The notes below the pieces were generated by a model that saw nothing but the letters and a program-made list of their open reading frames with translations, was not told where the DNA came from and did not search any database. From Antrihabitans spumae (GTDB lineage: Bacteria; Actinomycetota; Actinomycetes; Mycobacteriales; Mycobacteriaceae), in contig NZ_JBIMSN010000032.1 of NCBI RefSeq assembly GCF_043944905.1, positions 4,922 through 68,921 on the forward strand: a stretch of 64,000 nucleotides of DNA, read 5' to 3'. Shown here in pieces: positions 9,410 through 17,599 of the stretch; the first letter of the stretch is position 1; each line of letters starts with the position of its first letter. The translations under genes were made by a program, and so were the position numbers.

Positions 9410-10078
9410 ATGAAGCACCGGCATGATGCTCGGACGCATCGACAACTCGAGCCCACCGGCGCCCACAGCGCAGCGTCGGGGGCTGCTGTTCTTCACGTCA
9501 TCCCTGAAAGTCCATCGTCGGGTCCCGCTTCCGCGACGCTGACCGACGACGCCGTACCTGCCTGGGTCAAGCGCCGGGTGTTGCTTCTGAATGCCACCTA
9601 CGAACCGCTGACCGCACTTCCCGTTCGTCGCGCCGTCGTACTTCTCGTCTGCGAGAAGGCACTCGCCGTGCACGAGGATCCGGCAGGCCCGGTGATTCAT
9701 TCCGCTGGCTGTTCGATCCAGGTTCCGTCCGTGATTCGCCTTCGCACCTATGTCCGTGTGCCGTATCGCGCGCGAATTCCCATGACCCGCGCGGCCCTCA
9801 TGCATCGAGATCGCTTCCGTTGCGCCTACTGCGGTGGCAAAGCCGAGACGATCGATCACGTCATCCCGCGCAGCCGCGGCGGCGAGCACACCTGGGAAAA
9901 TTGCGTCGCAAGTTGTGCGCCGTGCAATCACCGCAAGGCGGACAAACTGCTCAGTGAGCTCGGCTGGCCGATGCGCGCGCAGCTCGTCCCGCCCAAGGGA
10001 CCGCACTGGCGCCTGCTTGCAACGACCAAAGAACTCGACCCGATGTGGTTGCGCTACCTGGGCGAGGGTGCGGCGTAG
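9410..10078 (+). CDS. HNH endonuclease family protein
   Basis: A 222-residue protein with an HNH nuclease domain: zinc pairs Cys138/Cys141 (CAYCGG) and Cys169/Cys172 (CAPCNHRK), and the catalytic DHVIPRSRGG (Asp149-His150) with Asn164. Residues 50-130 form the N-terminal extension (VLLLNATYEPL) common to actinobacterial chromosomal HNH proteins. The ATG at 9410 is preceded by GGGAGG at 9400-9405; the open frame runs further upstream but antisense to glbO, so that part is rejected. The length equals that of Rv2469c in the same position. Its cellular job is not known; nothing suggests a mobile intron or restriction system. Confidence 0.88.
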   Translation: MKHRHDARTHRQLEPTGAHSAASGAAVLHVIPESPSSGPASATLTDDAVPAWVKRRVLLLNATYEPLTALPVRRAVVLLVCEKALAVHEDPAGPVIHSAGCSIQVPSVIRLRTYVRVPYRARIPMTRAALMHRDRFRCAYCGGKAETIDHVIPRSRGGEHTWENCVASCAPCNHRKADKLLSELGWPMRAQLVPPKGPHWRLLATTKELDPMWLRYLGEGAA

Positions 10079-10131
10079 CGTTTTTGGGCACGTTTCGGCA
10101 CCTTTCGATAGGAATCACGGTAACCGTCGAC

Positions 10132-10137
10132 TAGGTT
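10132..10137 (+). promoter_or_regulatory. Candidate -10 box for leaderless ctaJ transcript
   Basis: TAGGTT lies seven bases before the GTG of ctaJ, with no Shine-Dalgarno sequence between. This is the geometry of leaderless actinobacterial promoters. No convincing -35 hexamer is seen. Confidence 0.4.
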
Positions 10138-10144
10138 TGGGTGC

Positions 10145-10405
10145 GTGAGCATTCTCGAGACAACGCTGATTTTCGGAGGGATACCCCTCCTGGTCATAGC
10201 GGTCGTAGGCGGGCTTTCCTACCTGGGCAATCCGATTGCGGGTAAGCATCCAGAGCACTACGACCTCGGTAAGCCGTGGACACACGCACCGGTTTTGTGG
10301 AGCGCGACCGACGAGGTCACCTCGCACGGCCATCACGGCGGGCATGCTGCGATCGCAGCCGCCCCCGCAGACCTGATCGGAGGTAAGGGAAGTGGCAAGT
10401 GGTAG
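10145..10405 (+). CDS. ctaJ: aa3-type cytochrome oxidase accessory subunit CtaJ
   Basis: An 86-residue protein with one membrane helix (about residues 7-27, TLIFGGIPLLVIAVVGGLSY) followed by a soluble segment with a PEHYDLGKPWTHAPVLWSA motif and a histidine-rich HGHHGGHAA stretch. This pattern matches the small CtaJ subunit of the actinobacterial bcc-aa3 respiratory supercomplex, as I remember it from the mycobacterial structures. The GTG start fits a leaderless transcript. The 3' end overlaps the DUF5130 gene by 14 bases. Homologues sit in this place rather than with the main cta/qcr loci. Confidence 0.7.
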   Translation: MSILETTLIFGGIPLLVIAVVGGLSYLGNPIAGKHPEHYDLGKPWTHAPVLWSATDEVTSHGHHGGHAAIAAAPADLIGGKGSGKW

Positions 10406-10865
10406 CCAAAATTACCCCGCGGTCGTCGAATCGGAGTTGCCGATCGGCTCCGTCGTGACGGCGAGTGGACGCGTATCCGCAGTTCATCGCGCAGGCGAGG
10501 AGTTTCCTGAGCTGCCGTTCACGGACATGGAAATGGTCAGGCTCGACAATGCACTCACCGACGCGACGCGGTCGACCAAGGTCCGGTTCAATGTCTACCT
10601 CGGCGATCTCGGCAACAACCCTGCCGCAGGTGCAGACGAGCTGTTTCCGACGACCCCGGAGTTCGAGCGCTCGACTCTGATTGCGGTATCGCCCAATCAG
10701 CGAGTCGTCGAGATTCGATCCGGCAAAGCTGTCGCGGCTCGCGTCAACGATCGTGTTGCGCAGCTCGGCGTCACTGCAGCCGTCGCGTCGTTCGGGGCCG
10801 GTGATCTCATCGATGGGATCGTCGCCGCCGTCCGCGTGATGAGCGCAGCGATCAAGGCTCCCTAG
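10392..10865 (+). CDS. DUF5130 family protein (TPM-like fold, supercomplex-associated)
   Basis: A 157-residue soluble protein resembling DUF5130 (Rv2468c). The C-terminal half contains the FNVYLGDLGNNP segment and a sheet-rich VVEIRSGKAVAARVNDRVAQLGV region reminiscent of TPM-domain proteins. From memory the mycobacterial homologue was found with the respiratory supercomplex as a possible association factor, which agrees with the 14-base overlap with ctaJ. Start GTG at 10392. It ends just before a 40-bp perfect palindrome that separates it from a convergent glycosyltransferase gene. A role in respiratory assembly is inference. Confidence 0.7.
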   Translation: MASGSQNYPAVVESELPIGSVVTASGRVSAVHRAGEEFPELPFTDMEMVRLDNALTDATRSTKVRFNVYLGDLGNNPAAGADELFPTTPEFERSTLIAVSPNQRVVEIRSGKAVAARVNDRVAQLGVTAAVASFGAGDLIDGIVAAVRVMSAAIKAP

Positions 10866-10878
10866 GCGCTTCGCGCTC

Positions 10879-10918
10879 GTGCGCGGTTGAGGGGTCTATA
10901 GACCCCTCAACCGCGCAC
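10879..10918. terminator. Perfect 40-bp palindrome, bidirectional terminator
   Basis: Both 20-base halves are exact reverse complements: the left arm begins GTGCGCGGTTGAGGGG and the centre is TCTATAGA. It sits between convergent genes, where a bidirectional terminator is expected, although there is no long T tract. The left flank GGCGCTTCGCGCTCGTG resembles the flanks of the repeat family at 20568, 24015 and 61651. Confidence 0.6.
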
Positions 10919-10924
10919 AGGCAG

Positions 10925-11788
10925 CTAGCTGCTAATGGGCAGCTTGCGTGACGTCGGGCCCTTGAGCAGGCGACTCAGCGAGAACCTGCCAAGTTCTGGG
11001 TCGTAGGGACGATGCGTCAGATAGACGAAGACGTGATACTTGCGATGTTGCCGTAGCGCCTTCTCGATAAGCGGCGTCATCATGCCGTGCAATTCGAAGG
11101 TCTTCGTGCCGGAATCTATGTAGCTCGTGAACTCGCGTGGCGGTGTGTAGGCCCGGCGCGGGGAGATGTCCACACGCATGTCCGACAGCTGCAGGATCAA
11201 GATGTCCTTCGCGCGGATGCACAGTGCGAGGTCCAGGTCCTCGTGGATCTCTCTGTCGGTGCTCGTCGCATCGCGGACTTCGAGCCATGTCGACTTTCGA
11301 ATCGCCATGTTCGCACCGTGCAGATTTCTGATCTCTCGATCACCGCCCATGGCGCCGAGTCGGACCTGGCGATCGACGAACCAGCCCTTGAGCTTTCGGT
11401 ACGGCGAATCGTAGGAATTGTTCAAACCGCTTATACCGCCGACGGATTCGATGCCGTCGCGTTGGAAGAACTCCAGCACTGTCGAGGTCCAGTTGGGGTA
11501 TACGCGGGAGTCGGCATCGATTCTCCCGAGGATTTCGCCTGTGGCAGTGTCGAATCCGAGGTTGCGCGCGAAGGCGACGCCTTGCCGCTCCTCGTTGAGG
11601 TAGGTCAATTTCGGATGATCGGCCAGATAGCGGCGAACGACCTCCGCGGTCGCATCGGTCGAATTGTTGTCGACGACGATGATTTCGTGGAGGTCGTCCT
11701 CCTGGGTAAGGAGGGCGTCGAGGCACGGTCCGATGTAGTGCTCTTCGTTGTATGCGGGTATGACAACCGAAAGTGTTGGTACGGGCAT
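10925..11788 (-). CDS. Glycosyltransferase family 2
   Basis: A 287-residue GT-A fold glycosyltransferase. The N-terminus LSVVIPAYNEEHYIGPCLDAL is the GT2 start, VVDNNSTD (residues 38-45) is the nucleotide-binding acidic motif, and RIDADSRVYP (about 89-98) gives the DxD-like metal site. There is no convincing membrane helix, so it probably works at the inner face of the membrane with a sugar nucleotide and an unknown acceptor. It is a single gene with its own ATG, convergent with ctaJ-DUF5130. The substrate cannot be predicted; cell-envelope glycan or glycolipid synthesis is only a general guess. Confidence 0.82.
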   Translation of the reverse strand: MPVPTLSVVIPAYNEEHYIGPCLDALLTQEDDLHEIIVVDNNSTDATAEVVRRYLADHPKLTYLNEERQGVAFARNLGFDTATGEILGRIDADSRVYPNWTSTVLEFFQRDGIESVGGISGLNNSYDSPYRKLKGWFVDRQVRLGAMGGDREIRNLHGANMAIRKSTWLEVRDATSTDREIHEDLDLALCIRAKDILILQLSDMRVDISPRRAYTPPREFTSYIDSGTKTFELHGMMTPLIEKALRQHRKYHVFVYLTHRPYDPELGRFSLSRLLKGPTSRKLPISS

Positions 11789-11830
11789 TACATCGACGCT
11801 ATCGGACGCGTTGCGACGCGGTCAACGACG

Positions 11831-12661
11831 CTACCGGGCTGCCGGGGTCCAACCGGGGCCGCGGAACAGGTAGCCGAAGCGGTCGCGCCAGTCGGTCGCG
11901 GTGCGTACGTCGCGGACGATGTTGCGGTATTCGCCGAACGCGACTGTCACTGGATTGTGGGTCTCGATGTTCTTGGTCAAGCCGTACCGAACCCGAGCGC
12001 CTTCCGGTTCGAAGGTGCCGAACAGCCGATCCCAGACGATCAGAATCCCGCCGTAGTTCGTGTCCAGATATTCGGGGTTGGAACCGTGATGGACACGGTG
12101 ATGCGACGGCGTATTCAGAACGAACTCGATCGGCCGTGGCAGCTTCTGAACCCGCTCGGTGTGCAGGAAGAACTGGTAGACGAGGCTGATGGCCTGCTGG
12201 GTCAGGATCATCCACGGCGAGAATCCGAGGAACGCGAGCGGCAGCCAGAACGGTAGGGCCGTCATCGGTGTCCAGGTCTGCCGTAGCGCTGTGCTGAGGT
12301 TGTAGAACTGGCTCGAATGATGGACGACGTGCGAGCCCCACAACACGCGGACCGTGTGATGCAGCCGGTGATACCAGTAGTAGGCGAAGTCGTCGGCAAA
12401 GAAGAGTGCTACCCAGACGAGCGGGTTGTCGGCTGGTAGGTGAAACGGTGCCACCGAGTAGGCGGCGGCGAAGACGGCAAGGACAACGAGTTTCCAGCCG
12501 ATGTTGATGAACACCTGGCCGAGACCCATCGACAGGCTTGTCGTCGCGTCGCGAAGTTCGTAGCCCTTTTCGTCGTCGTCCGGCAGGAAGTGGAACGAAA
12601 CCGCCTCCAGCGCAAGGCAGATGGCGAATACGGGGATGGCGTGCAGGATCAAGTCGAACAT
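11831..12661 (-). CDS. Fatty acid hydroxylase / sterol desaturase family protein
   Basis: A 276-residue membrane di-iron enzyme. Histidine motifs are HRLHH (98-102), HVVHHSS (111-117) and HHRVHH (187-192), with a further histidine in FFLHTER (167), matching the fatty acid hydroxylase superfamily (PF04116). Hydrophobic segments occur near residues 4-24, 48-70, 82-97 and 135-165. It should hydroxylate or desaturate a lipid in the membrane. The GntR regulator at 12689-13387 lies immediately upstream on the same strand with 27 bases between them, so the two are probably one transcription unit. Confidence 0.85.
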   Translation of the reverse strand: MFDLILHAIPVFAICLALEAVSFHFLPDDDEKGYELRDATTSLSMGLGQVFINIGWKLVVLAVFAAAYSVAPFHLPADNPLVWVALFFADDFAYYWYHRLHHTVRVLWGSHVVHHSSQFYNLSTALRQTWTPMTALPFWLPLAFLGFSPWMILTQQAISLVYQFFLHTERVQKLPRPIEFVLNTPSHHRVHHGSNPEYLDTNYGGILIVWDRLFGTFEPEGARVRYGLTKNIETHNPVTVAFGEYRNIVRDVRTATDWRDRFGYLFRGPGWTPAAR

Positions 12662-12688
12662 CGTTCGGTCCTTTATGTGAAATGGGTG

Positions 12689-13387
12689 TCAGCTGTCGAG
12701 GGCGGTGACGACACGTCCGAGTAGTTCTTCTGCGAGCTCGCGAGCGGCCACGCTGTCCCGCGCGACGATGCGGTCGGCCAGCGCGAGGTGCGCGTCGCGG
12801 TCGGCGAGTTCGGCGGGAAAGCCGGTCAGGTGGTCTGCCCCGATTTCGTCGATCGCGCCGACGATGGTGTTGAGACCGAGGCGGTAGGCGAGGTTGTCCG
12901 AACCGTCGATGACGGCGGTCCAGAAGGTGCGGTCGATAGTGCTGAGTTCGGCGAACGTGCAGGTGCCGGTGGGGTAGCGGTCGGCAGTGGCGACAACGAG
13001 GGCAAGTTGAGAATCCGTCGCGCGTTCGGCGCACAGTCGTGCCGCATCGGTACCGACCGATCTGCGCATTTCGGCCATGTCGCGCAGCAGGCGAATCGGC
13101 GGCACGACACCCGAGTGGGTCAACGCGACGAGAACGTCGAGGCCGGCATTCGACCGCCAATCGAGCACTCGGGTCTTGCCGCCCTGCGAGATTCGGATCA
13201 AGCCGGTCTGCTGGACCCGCTTGAGCGCCTCCCGGACCGCGTGGCGGTTGACCTCGAACGTCTCGGCCAGATCGCGCTCGGCGGGCAATGCGTCGTCGGG
13301 CAGCAGTCGGCCGGACAGGATTTCGTCGACGAGTCTGCCGAAGACGGCGTCGGACAAGGCGGCGCGGGGGATCGGGCTGATCGACAT
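12689..13387 (-). CDS. FadR-type GntR transcriptional regulator
   Basis: A 232-residue regulator: a winged-helix DNA-binding domain (GRLLPDDALPAERDLAETFEVNRHAVREALKRVQQTG, given in part, residues 20-65) followed by an all-helical FCD ligand domain. I chose the ATG at 13387; the frame also allows a TTG at 13414, but that would run into the operator-like sequence. Two inverted repeats lie just upstream: TGACC-N6-GGTCA at 13398-13413 and CTGGT-TGG-ACCAG at 13423-13435; the second has the TGGT/ACCA core of FadR-type operators. It probably represses itself with the hydroxylase gene and perhaps the divergent lipase. Confidence 0.85.
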   Translation of the reverse strand: MSISPIPRAALSDAVFGRLVDEILSGRLLPDDALPAERDLAETFEVNRHAVREALKRVQQTGLIRISQGGKTRVLDWRSNAGLDVLVALTHSGVVPPIRLLRDMAEMRRSVGTDAARLCAERATDSQLALVVATADRYPTGTCTFAELSTIDRTFWTAVIDGSDNLAYRLGLNTIVGAIDEIGADHLTGFPAELADRDAHLALADRIVARDSVAARELAEELLGRVVTALDS

Positions 13388-13397
13388 AAACAGAGAA

Positions 13398-13435
13398 TGA
13401 CCGCTAGAGGTCAACTTGTCAACTGGTTGGACCAG
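13398..13435. promoter_or_regulatory. Twin inverted repeats, candidate GntR operators
   Basis: TGACC-N6-GGTCA at 13398-13413 and CTGGT-N3-ACCAG at 13423-13435 lie upstream of the GntR gene and of the divergent lipase. The second has the TGGT-ACCA half-sites typical of the FadR subfamily. Assigned by pattern and position only. Confidence 0.5.
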
Positions 13436-13580
13436 TCTGTCAGTGCACGGGTGTACCGTTTGTCAGCGGCGCTGTTAGCATCGTGTGACTGACACCTGTT
13501 TCAGACGTAAGTGTCCGACGGACGACTTCGGAACCGCACTTGAACGTCGAGGACAACGGACCGACCGAAGAGAGCCTGCA

Positions 13581-14957
13581 TTGAGCGTCCGAGTTGATTC
13601 CAACGCCGGGTGGACACCCGAACCGACACTGCCGAAGCCGACGGGTCGGCCGCGCTTGCCTGCACACGATCCCTTCTACGATCCGCCGAGCGGTTTCGCC
13701 ACTCTGCCTGAAGGCACGTTGCTGCGCAGTCGTGAGGTGGAATTGGCCTTTCTCGGCGTCATCCGTCAGCAGATCACCGCCTGGCAATTGCTCTACCGGA
13801 CCTCCGACCTCAACGGGGTCGCCGAGGCGGGCATCACGACGGTGCTGCTGCCGTCGGGCGTCGAGCCCGGTGACGACCGCCCGCTACTCGCTTACCAGTG
13901 CGCGATCGATGCCGTCGCAGACAGCGCGTTTCCGTCGTACGCATTACGCCGCGGTGCCTGGGCGCCCGGGGCCGTGCCGCAGCTGGAACTGCTGGTCATC
14001 GCCAGTGCGCTGGACCGCGGCTGGGTGGTCTCCATCGCCGACCACGAGGGTCAGAACGGGTACTTCGGCGCGGCACGCGAGCCGGGCTACCGGGTGCTCG
14101 ACGGCATCCGTGCCGCTCTCGGATTCGGTCCGCTCGGCCTTCGCGACGACACCCCTGTGGGTGTGTGGGGCTATTCCGGTGGTGGCATGGCCAGTTCGTG
14201 GGTTGTCGAGATGGCACCCGACTACGCACCGGAGCTCGACATCGTCGGTGCTGCCCTCGGCGCACCGGTCGGTGATCCGGGCCAGACGTTCATTCGGCTC
14301 AACGGCACGTTCCATGCAGGGCTTCCCGCGCTCGTCGTCGCGGGCCTGCGACACATCTACCCCGGGCTCGACAGAGTGATAGAGCAGCACGTCGACAACG
14401 ACGGTCTCCGCAAGCTCGACCTGATCGAGAAGCTCGGAACCGTCGCTGCGATCGTCCGTTTCGCCCGCGACGATTTCGACGATTACACCGATATTCCGCT
14501 CGCCGACCTGCTCGCCACGCCCGAGGTGCTCGAGGTCTTCGAAGATATTCGCCTCGGCGAACGCACCCCGACCTGCCCGCTGTTCGTCGTCCAGCCGATC
14601 CACGACCAGATCATCCATATCGAAGACGTCGACGGCCAGGTGAACCGCTACGTCGACGGTGGCGCACACGTCACCTACCGCCGCGACCGGTGCAGCGAAC
14701 ACCTGTCGTTGATGGTCCTAGCCGCGCCGACGGTCCTCGACTGGTTGTCGGATCGGTTCGCGGGACGCGCTCTACCCGACGCGGGCACCAAGACGGTGCT
14801 CTCGATGGCATTGAATCCGAGCGCGATTCGCGGCTTTGCGGCACTCGCTCGCGCCGCGGGCAAGGTTGTGCTCGGCCGCAAGCTCGGACGCAATTCGGAA
14901 CCGACGACGATTCGCGAACGCGTCCGAGCCCGCAACGCACGGCGCCTCAGCGCCTGA
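13581..14957 (+). CDS. Secretory lipase family (LIP) triacylglycerol lipase
   Basis: A 458-residue alpha/beta-hydrolase of the fungal/actinobacterial secretory-lipase family (PF03583). Nucleophile elbow GVWGYSGGGMASSW with serine in GYSGG; an acidic residue follows in the CPLFVVQPIHDQIIH region and the catalytic histidine in CSEHLSL. A DHEGQNGYFGAAREPG stretch is typical of the family. I chose the TTG at 13581 after GAAGAGAG; the frame is open back to a GTG at 13485, but those 32 residues look non-coding. No clear signal peptide is seen from this start, which is odd for the family name. It is divergent from the GntR gene and could be its target. Confidence 0.82.
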   Translation: MSVRVDSNAGWTPEPTLPKPTGRPRLPAHDPFYDPPSGFATLPEGTLLRSREVELAFLGVIRQQITAWQLLYRTSDLNGVAEAGITTVLLPSGVEPGDDRPLLAYQCAIDAVADSAFPSYALRRGAWAPGAVPQLELLVIASALDRGWVVSIADHEGQNGYFGAAREPGYRVLDGIRAALGFGPLGLRDDTPVGVWGYSGGGMASSWVVEMAPDYAPELDIVGAALGAPVGDPGQTFIRLNGTFHAGLPALVVAGLRHIYPGLDRVIEQHVDNDGLRKLDLIEKLGTVAAIVRFARDDFDDYTDIPLADLLATPEVLEVFEDIRLGERTPTCPLFVVQPIHDQIIHIEDVDGQVNRYVDGGAHVTYRRDRCSEHLSLMVLAAPTVLDWLSDRFAGRALPDAGTKTVLSMALNPSAIRGFAALARAAGKVVLGRKLGRNSEPTTIRERVRARNARRLSA

Positions 14958-14968
14958 GCGCGTAACCC

Positions 14969-17548
14969 CTACGCGCTGTCGAAGGCCCGCGCCTTCAAGG
15001 AACGAACCGTTCCTGCGCGGCCTTCGACGACGAGACGACGAAGCGCCGGCGGATGGTCACCGGCGAGGAAGTCGTCTGCCGCAGTGACGGCTTCGTCGCT
15101 GATCGCCCAGGACGGGTACAGCCCGATGACGACGGTTTGAGCGACTTCGCTCGACCGCCGCGCCCACACGTCGGTGATGTCCTCGAAGTACTTCGCCAGG
15201 TAGGGCGCCAACAGCTCACCCTGGCCGTGCGGTGCGAAGCCGCCGATGATGGCCCGAGCCGTGATGTTCGGGATCGTGTCGTCGGAGACAACGCGCGACC
15301 ACACATCAGCCTTGACGTCGGCCTGCGGTCGTGCGGCAGCGGCCATGCCACCTTGCCGCTTGCCTGCCGCGGTCGGATCGCGCTGCACCTCGGCGTCGAT
15401 GAACGGCGTTGCGACACCGTCGGAATCGATTTCGCCTGCCGCAGCGAGCGCGTAGACGAGCTTCCAGCGCAGGTCGGTGTCGATGACGAGTCCGGGGAGG
15501 CCAAGCGTCGCGGGATCGGCATCCAGAAGTTCCTGGATGACTTCGACATGCCAATCCGACAGCAGCGACGACGTCAGTGCATTCACGAAGGCGAGCTGAT
15601 GATCCGAACCGGCTTCTGCCTCACGAGCAAGCTCGAGCAGGCGATTGGCGAAGTTCGGCCAACCCTGCGTCGCAGCCCATTCGGGATCGGCATACGCGCC
15701 GATCGCGGTCTGAGCTTGGAGCAGAATCCGTTGCACCACACCGACTTCGGTCTCGGTTCCGATGCCACGCTGGACGAGCGCGACGAAATCGCGCGCCTTC
15801 ATCTCCGCCTGGCGCGTCATCTCCCATGCTGCCGACCACGCGAGGGTCCGGGGGAGGGGTTCACCGATGTCACCGATGCGGTCGATCAGAACGGCAAGCG
15901 AATCGGGGTCGAGCCGCACCGAGCAATAGGTGAGGTCGTCGTCGTTGACGAGGACGAACTTGCCGCGCGGCGTGCCGATCAGCTCGGGGACCTCGGTGCG
16001 TTCGACTGCTTCGACATCGAGCTCGACGCGCTTGGTGCGCAACAGTTTCCCGTCGGTGTCGTCGTAGACACCGACGGCGAGGCGATGCACACGACGCTCA
16101 CCAGCGCCGGGCGCGGCACCGTCCTGCACGACAGCGAAAGACGTGAAGTTGCCGTCGGAGTCGGTCTCGAACTCCGGACGCAGGGTGTTGAGGCCGGTGG
16201 TCCGCAGCCATTGCGAACCCCAGTCGGAAAGGTCACGGCCGGAGGATTTTTCGAGCGCGGAGAGCAGATCGCTGAAGGTGGCGTTGCCGAAGGCATGCTC
16301 GGTGAAGTAGTCGCGCAGCCCAGCGAGGAACGGCTCGAGCCCGACGTAGGCGACCAACTGCTTGAGGACGCTCGCGCCCTTCGCGTAGGTGATGCCGTCG
16401 AAGTTCACTTCCACCGCAGCAAGATCGGGAATGTCGGCGGCGATCGGGTGGGTCGACGGCAGTTGGTCCTGCCGGTATGCCCACGCCTTCTCGACGTTGG
16501 CGAACGTCGTCCATGCATTGACGTATTCGGTCGCCTCCGCCTGGCACAGCACCGAGGCGAACGTAGCGAACGACTCGTTGAGCCAGAGATCGTCCCACCA
16601 CGTCATGGTCACGAGGTCGCCGAACCACATGTGTGCCATCTCGTGCAGCACGGTCTCGGCGCGGCGCTCGTAGGAGTAGCGCGTGACCTTGGACCTGAAG
16701 ACGTAGTCCTCGAGGAACGTCACTGCGCCGGCGTTTTCCATTGCGCCTGCATTGAATTCGGGCACGAAGAGTTGGTCGTACTTGCCGAAGGCATACGGCA
16801 TGCCGAAGTTGCGGTGGTAGAACTCGAAACCCTGCTTGGTCTCGGTGAACAGACGCTCGGCGTCCATGTGCTCGGCGAGCGATGCTCTGCAGAAGATCCG
16901 CAACGGGATCGTCCCGTGCTCGTCGGTGTAGCTGTCACTCCAGTGCGCGTAAGGTCCGGCGATCAACGCGACGAGGTAGGTGCTCATCTTCGGTGTCGTC
17001 GCGAAGTGATGCTTGTCGGCCGCGCCGCCGTCGTTGCCGAGCGTCGCCGAATTCGAGATCACCTTCCAGTCGTTGGGAGCCGCGACTGTCAGATCGAAGG
17101 TGGCCTTGAGGTCGGGCTGGTCGAAGCAGGCGAACATACGCTTCGCGTCGGCGGTCTCGAACTGTGAATACAGATACACGCTGTCGTCGGTCGTATCGAC
17201 GAACCGGTGCAGGCCCTCGCCGGTGTGCGAGTACTCGCAATCCGCTTCGACCACGAGTTCGTTGTGCTGAGCCAGATCTCGAAGCTCGATGCCCGTCGAC
17301 TCGTTGTAGTCGCTCACATCGATCGACTTACCGTTCAGCGTCGCCGAACGAACGCCAGCAGCGACGATGTCGACGAAGGTGTAGCCGCCAGGCATCGCGT
17401 CGAACGTCACCGTCGTACGGGAGAAGAAGGTCTTCTCACCTGGTCCGCCCGCGCCATCGGTGAGATCGAGTTCGATCCGGTAGTTGTCGACGGCCAGGAG
17501 CGTCGATCGCTCCGCTGCTTGGTCGCGGGTCAAATTCGGTGGCGCCAC
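14969..17548 (-). CDS. pepN: Aminopeptidase N (M1 metallopeptidase)
   Basis: An 859-residue zinc aminopeptidase that removes N-terminal residues from peptides in the cytoplasm. The exopeptidase motif FNAGAMENAGAV and the zinc site HEMAHMWFGDLV with the downstream Glu in WLNESFATF are present; an ERAP1-like C-terminal helical domain follows. The GTG at 17548 gives the N-terminus APPNLTRDQAAERS, as in the M. tuberculosis protein, and AAGGGA lies about six bases upstream. A GTG 15 bases earlier is also in frame. It is convergent with the lipase and divergent from nothing close; the antiporter follows upstream on the same strand. Confidence 0.93.
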   Translation of the reverse strand: MAPPNLTRDQAAERSTLLAVDNYRIELDLTDGAGGPGEKTFFSRTTVTFDAMPGGYTFVDIVAAGVRSATLNGKSIDVSDYNESTGIELRDLAQHNELVVEADCEYSHTGEGLHRFVDTTDDSVYLYSQFETADAKRMFACFDQPDLKATFDLTVAAPNDWKVISNSATLGNDGGAADKHHFATTPKMSTYLVALIAGPYAHWSDSYTDEHGTIPLRIFCRASLAEHMDAERLFTETKQGFEFYHRNFGMPYAFGKYDQLFVPEFNAGAMENAGAVTFLEDYVFRSKVTRYSYERRAETVLHEMAHMWFGDLVTMTWWDDLWLNESFATFASVLCQAEATEYVNAWTTFANVEKAWAYRQDQLPSTHPIAADIPDLAAVEVNFDGITYAKGASVLKQLVAYVGLEPFLAGLRDYFTEHAFGNATFSDLLSALEKSSGRDLSDWGSQWLRTTGLNTLRPEFETDSDGNFTSFAVVQDGAAPGAGERRVHRLAVGVYDDTDGKLLRTKRVELDVEAVERTEVPELIGTPRGKFVLVNDDDLTYCSVRLDPDSLAVLIDRIGDIGEPLPRTLAWSAAWEMTRQAEMKARDFVALVQRGIGTETEVGVVQRILLQAQTAIGAYADPEWAATQGWPNFANRLLELAREAEAGSDHQLAFVNALTSSLLSDWHVEVIQELLDADPATLGLPGLVIDTDLRWKLVYALAAAGEIDSDGVATPFIDAEVQRDPTAAGKRQGGMAAAARPQADVKADVWSRVVSDDTIPNITARAIIGGFAPHGQGELLAPYLAKYFEDITDVWARRSSEVAQTVVIGLYPSWAISDEAVTAADDFLAGDHPPALRRLVVEGRAGTVRSLKARAFDSA

Positions 17549-17599
17549 AAGGGTTCCCTTCACGTCGTATGTTCGGTTGTGCTGGTTCGAGTATGGCCG

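Noticed and set aside
13485..13580. Longer N-terminus for the secretory lipase
   Set aside because: The 32 extra residues have no similarity to a signal peptide or the family; the TTG at 13581 is better placed after a purine-rich site.
15053..17167. 704-residue plus-strand frame opposite pepN
   Set aside because: Shadow of the pepN coding strand; low-complexity composition and no ribosome site.
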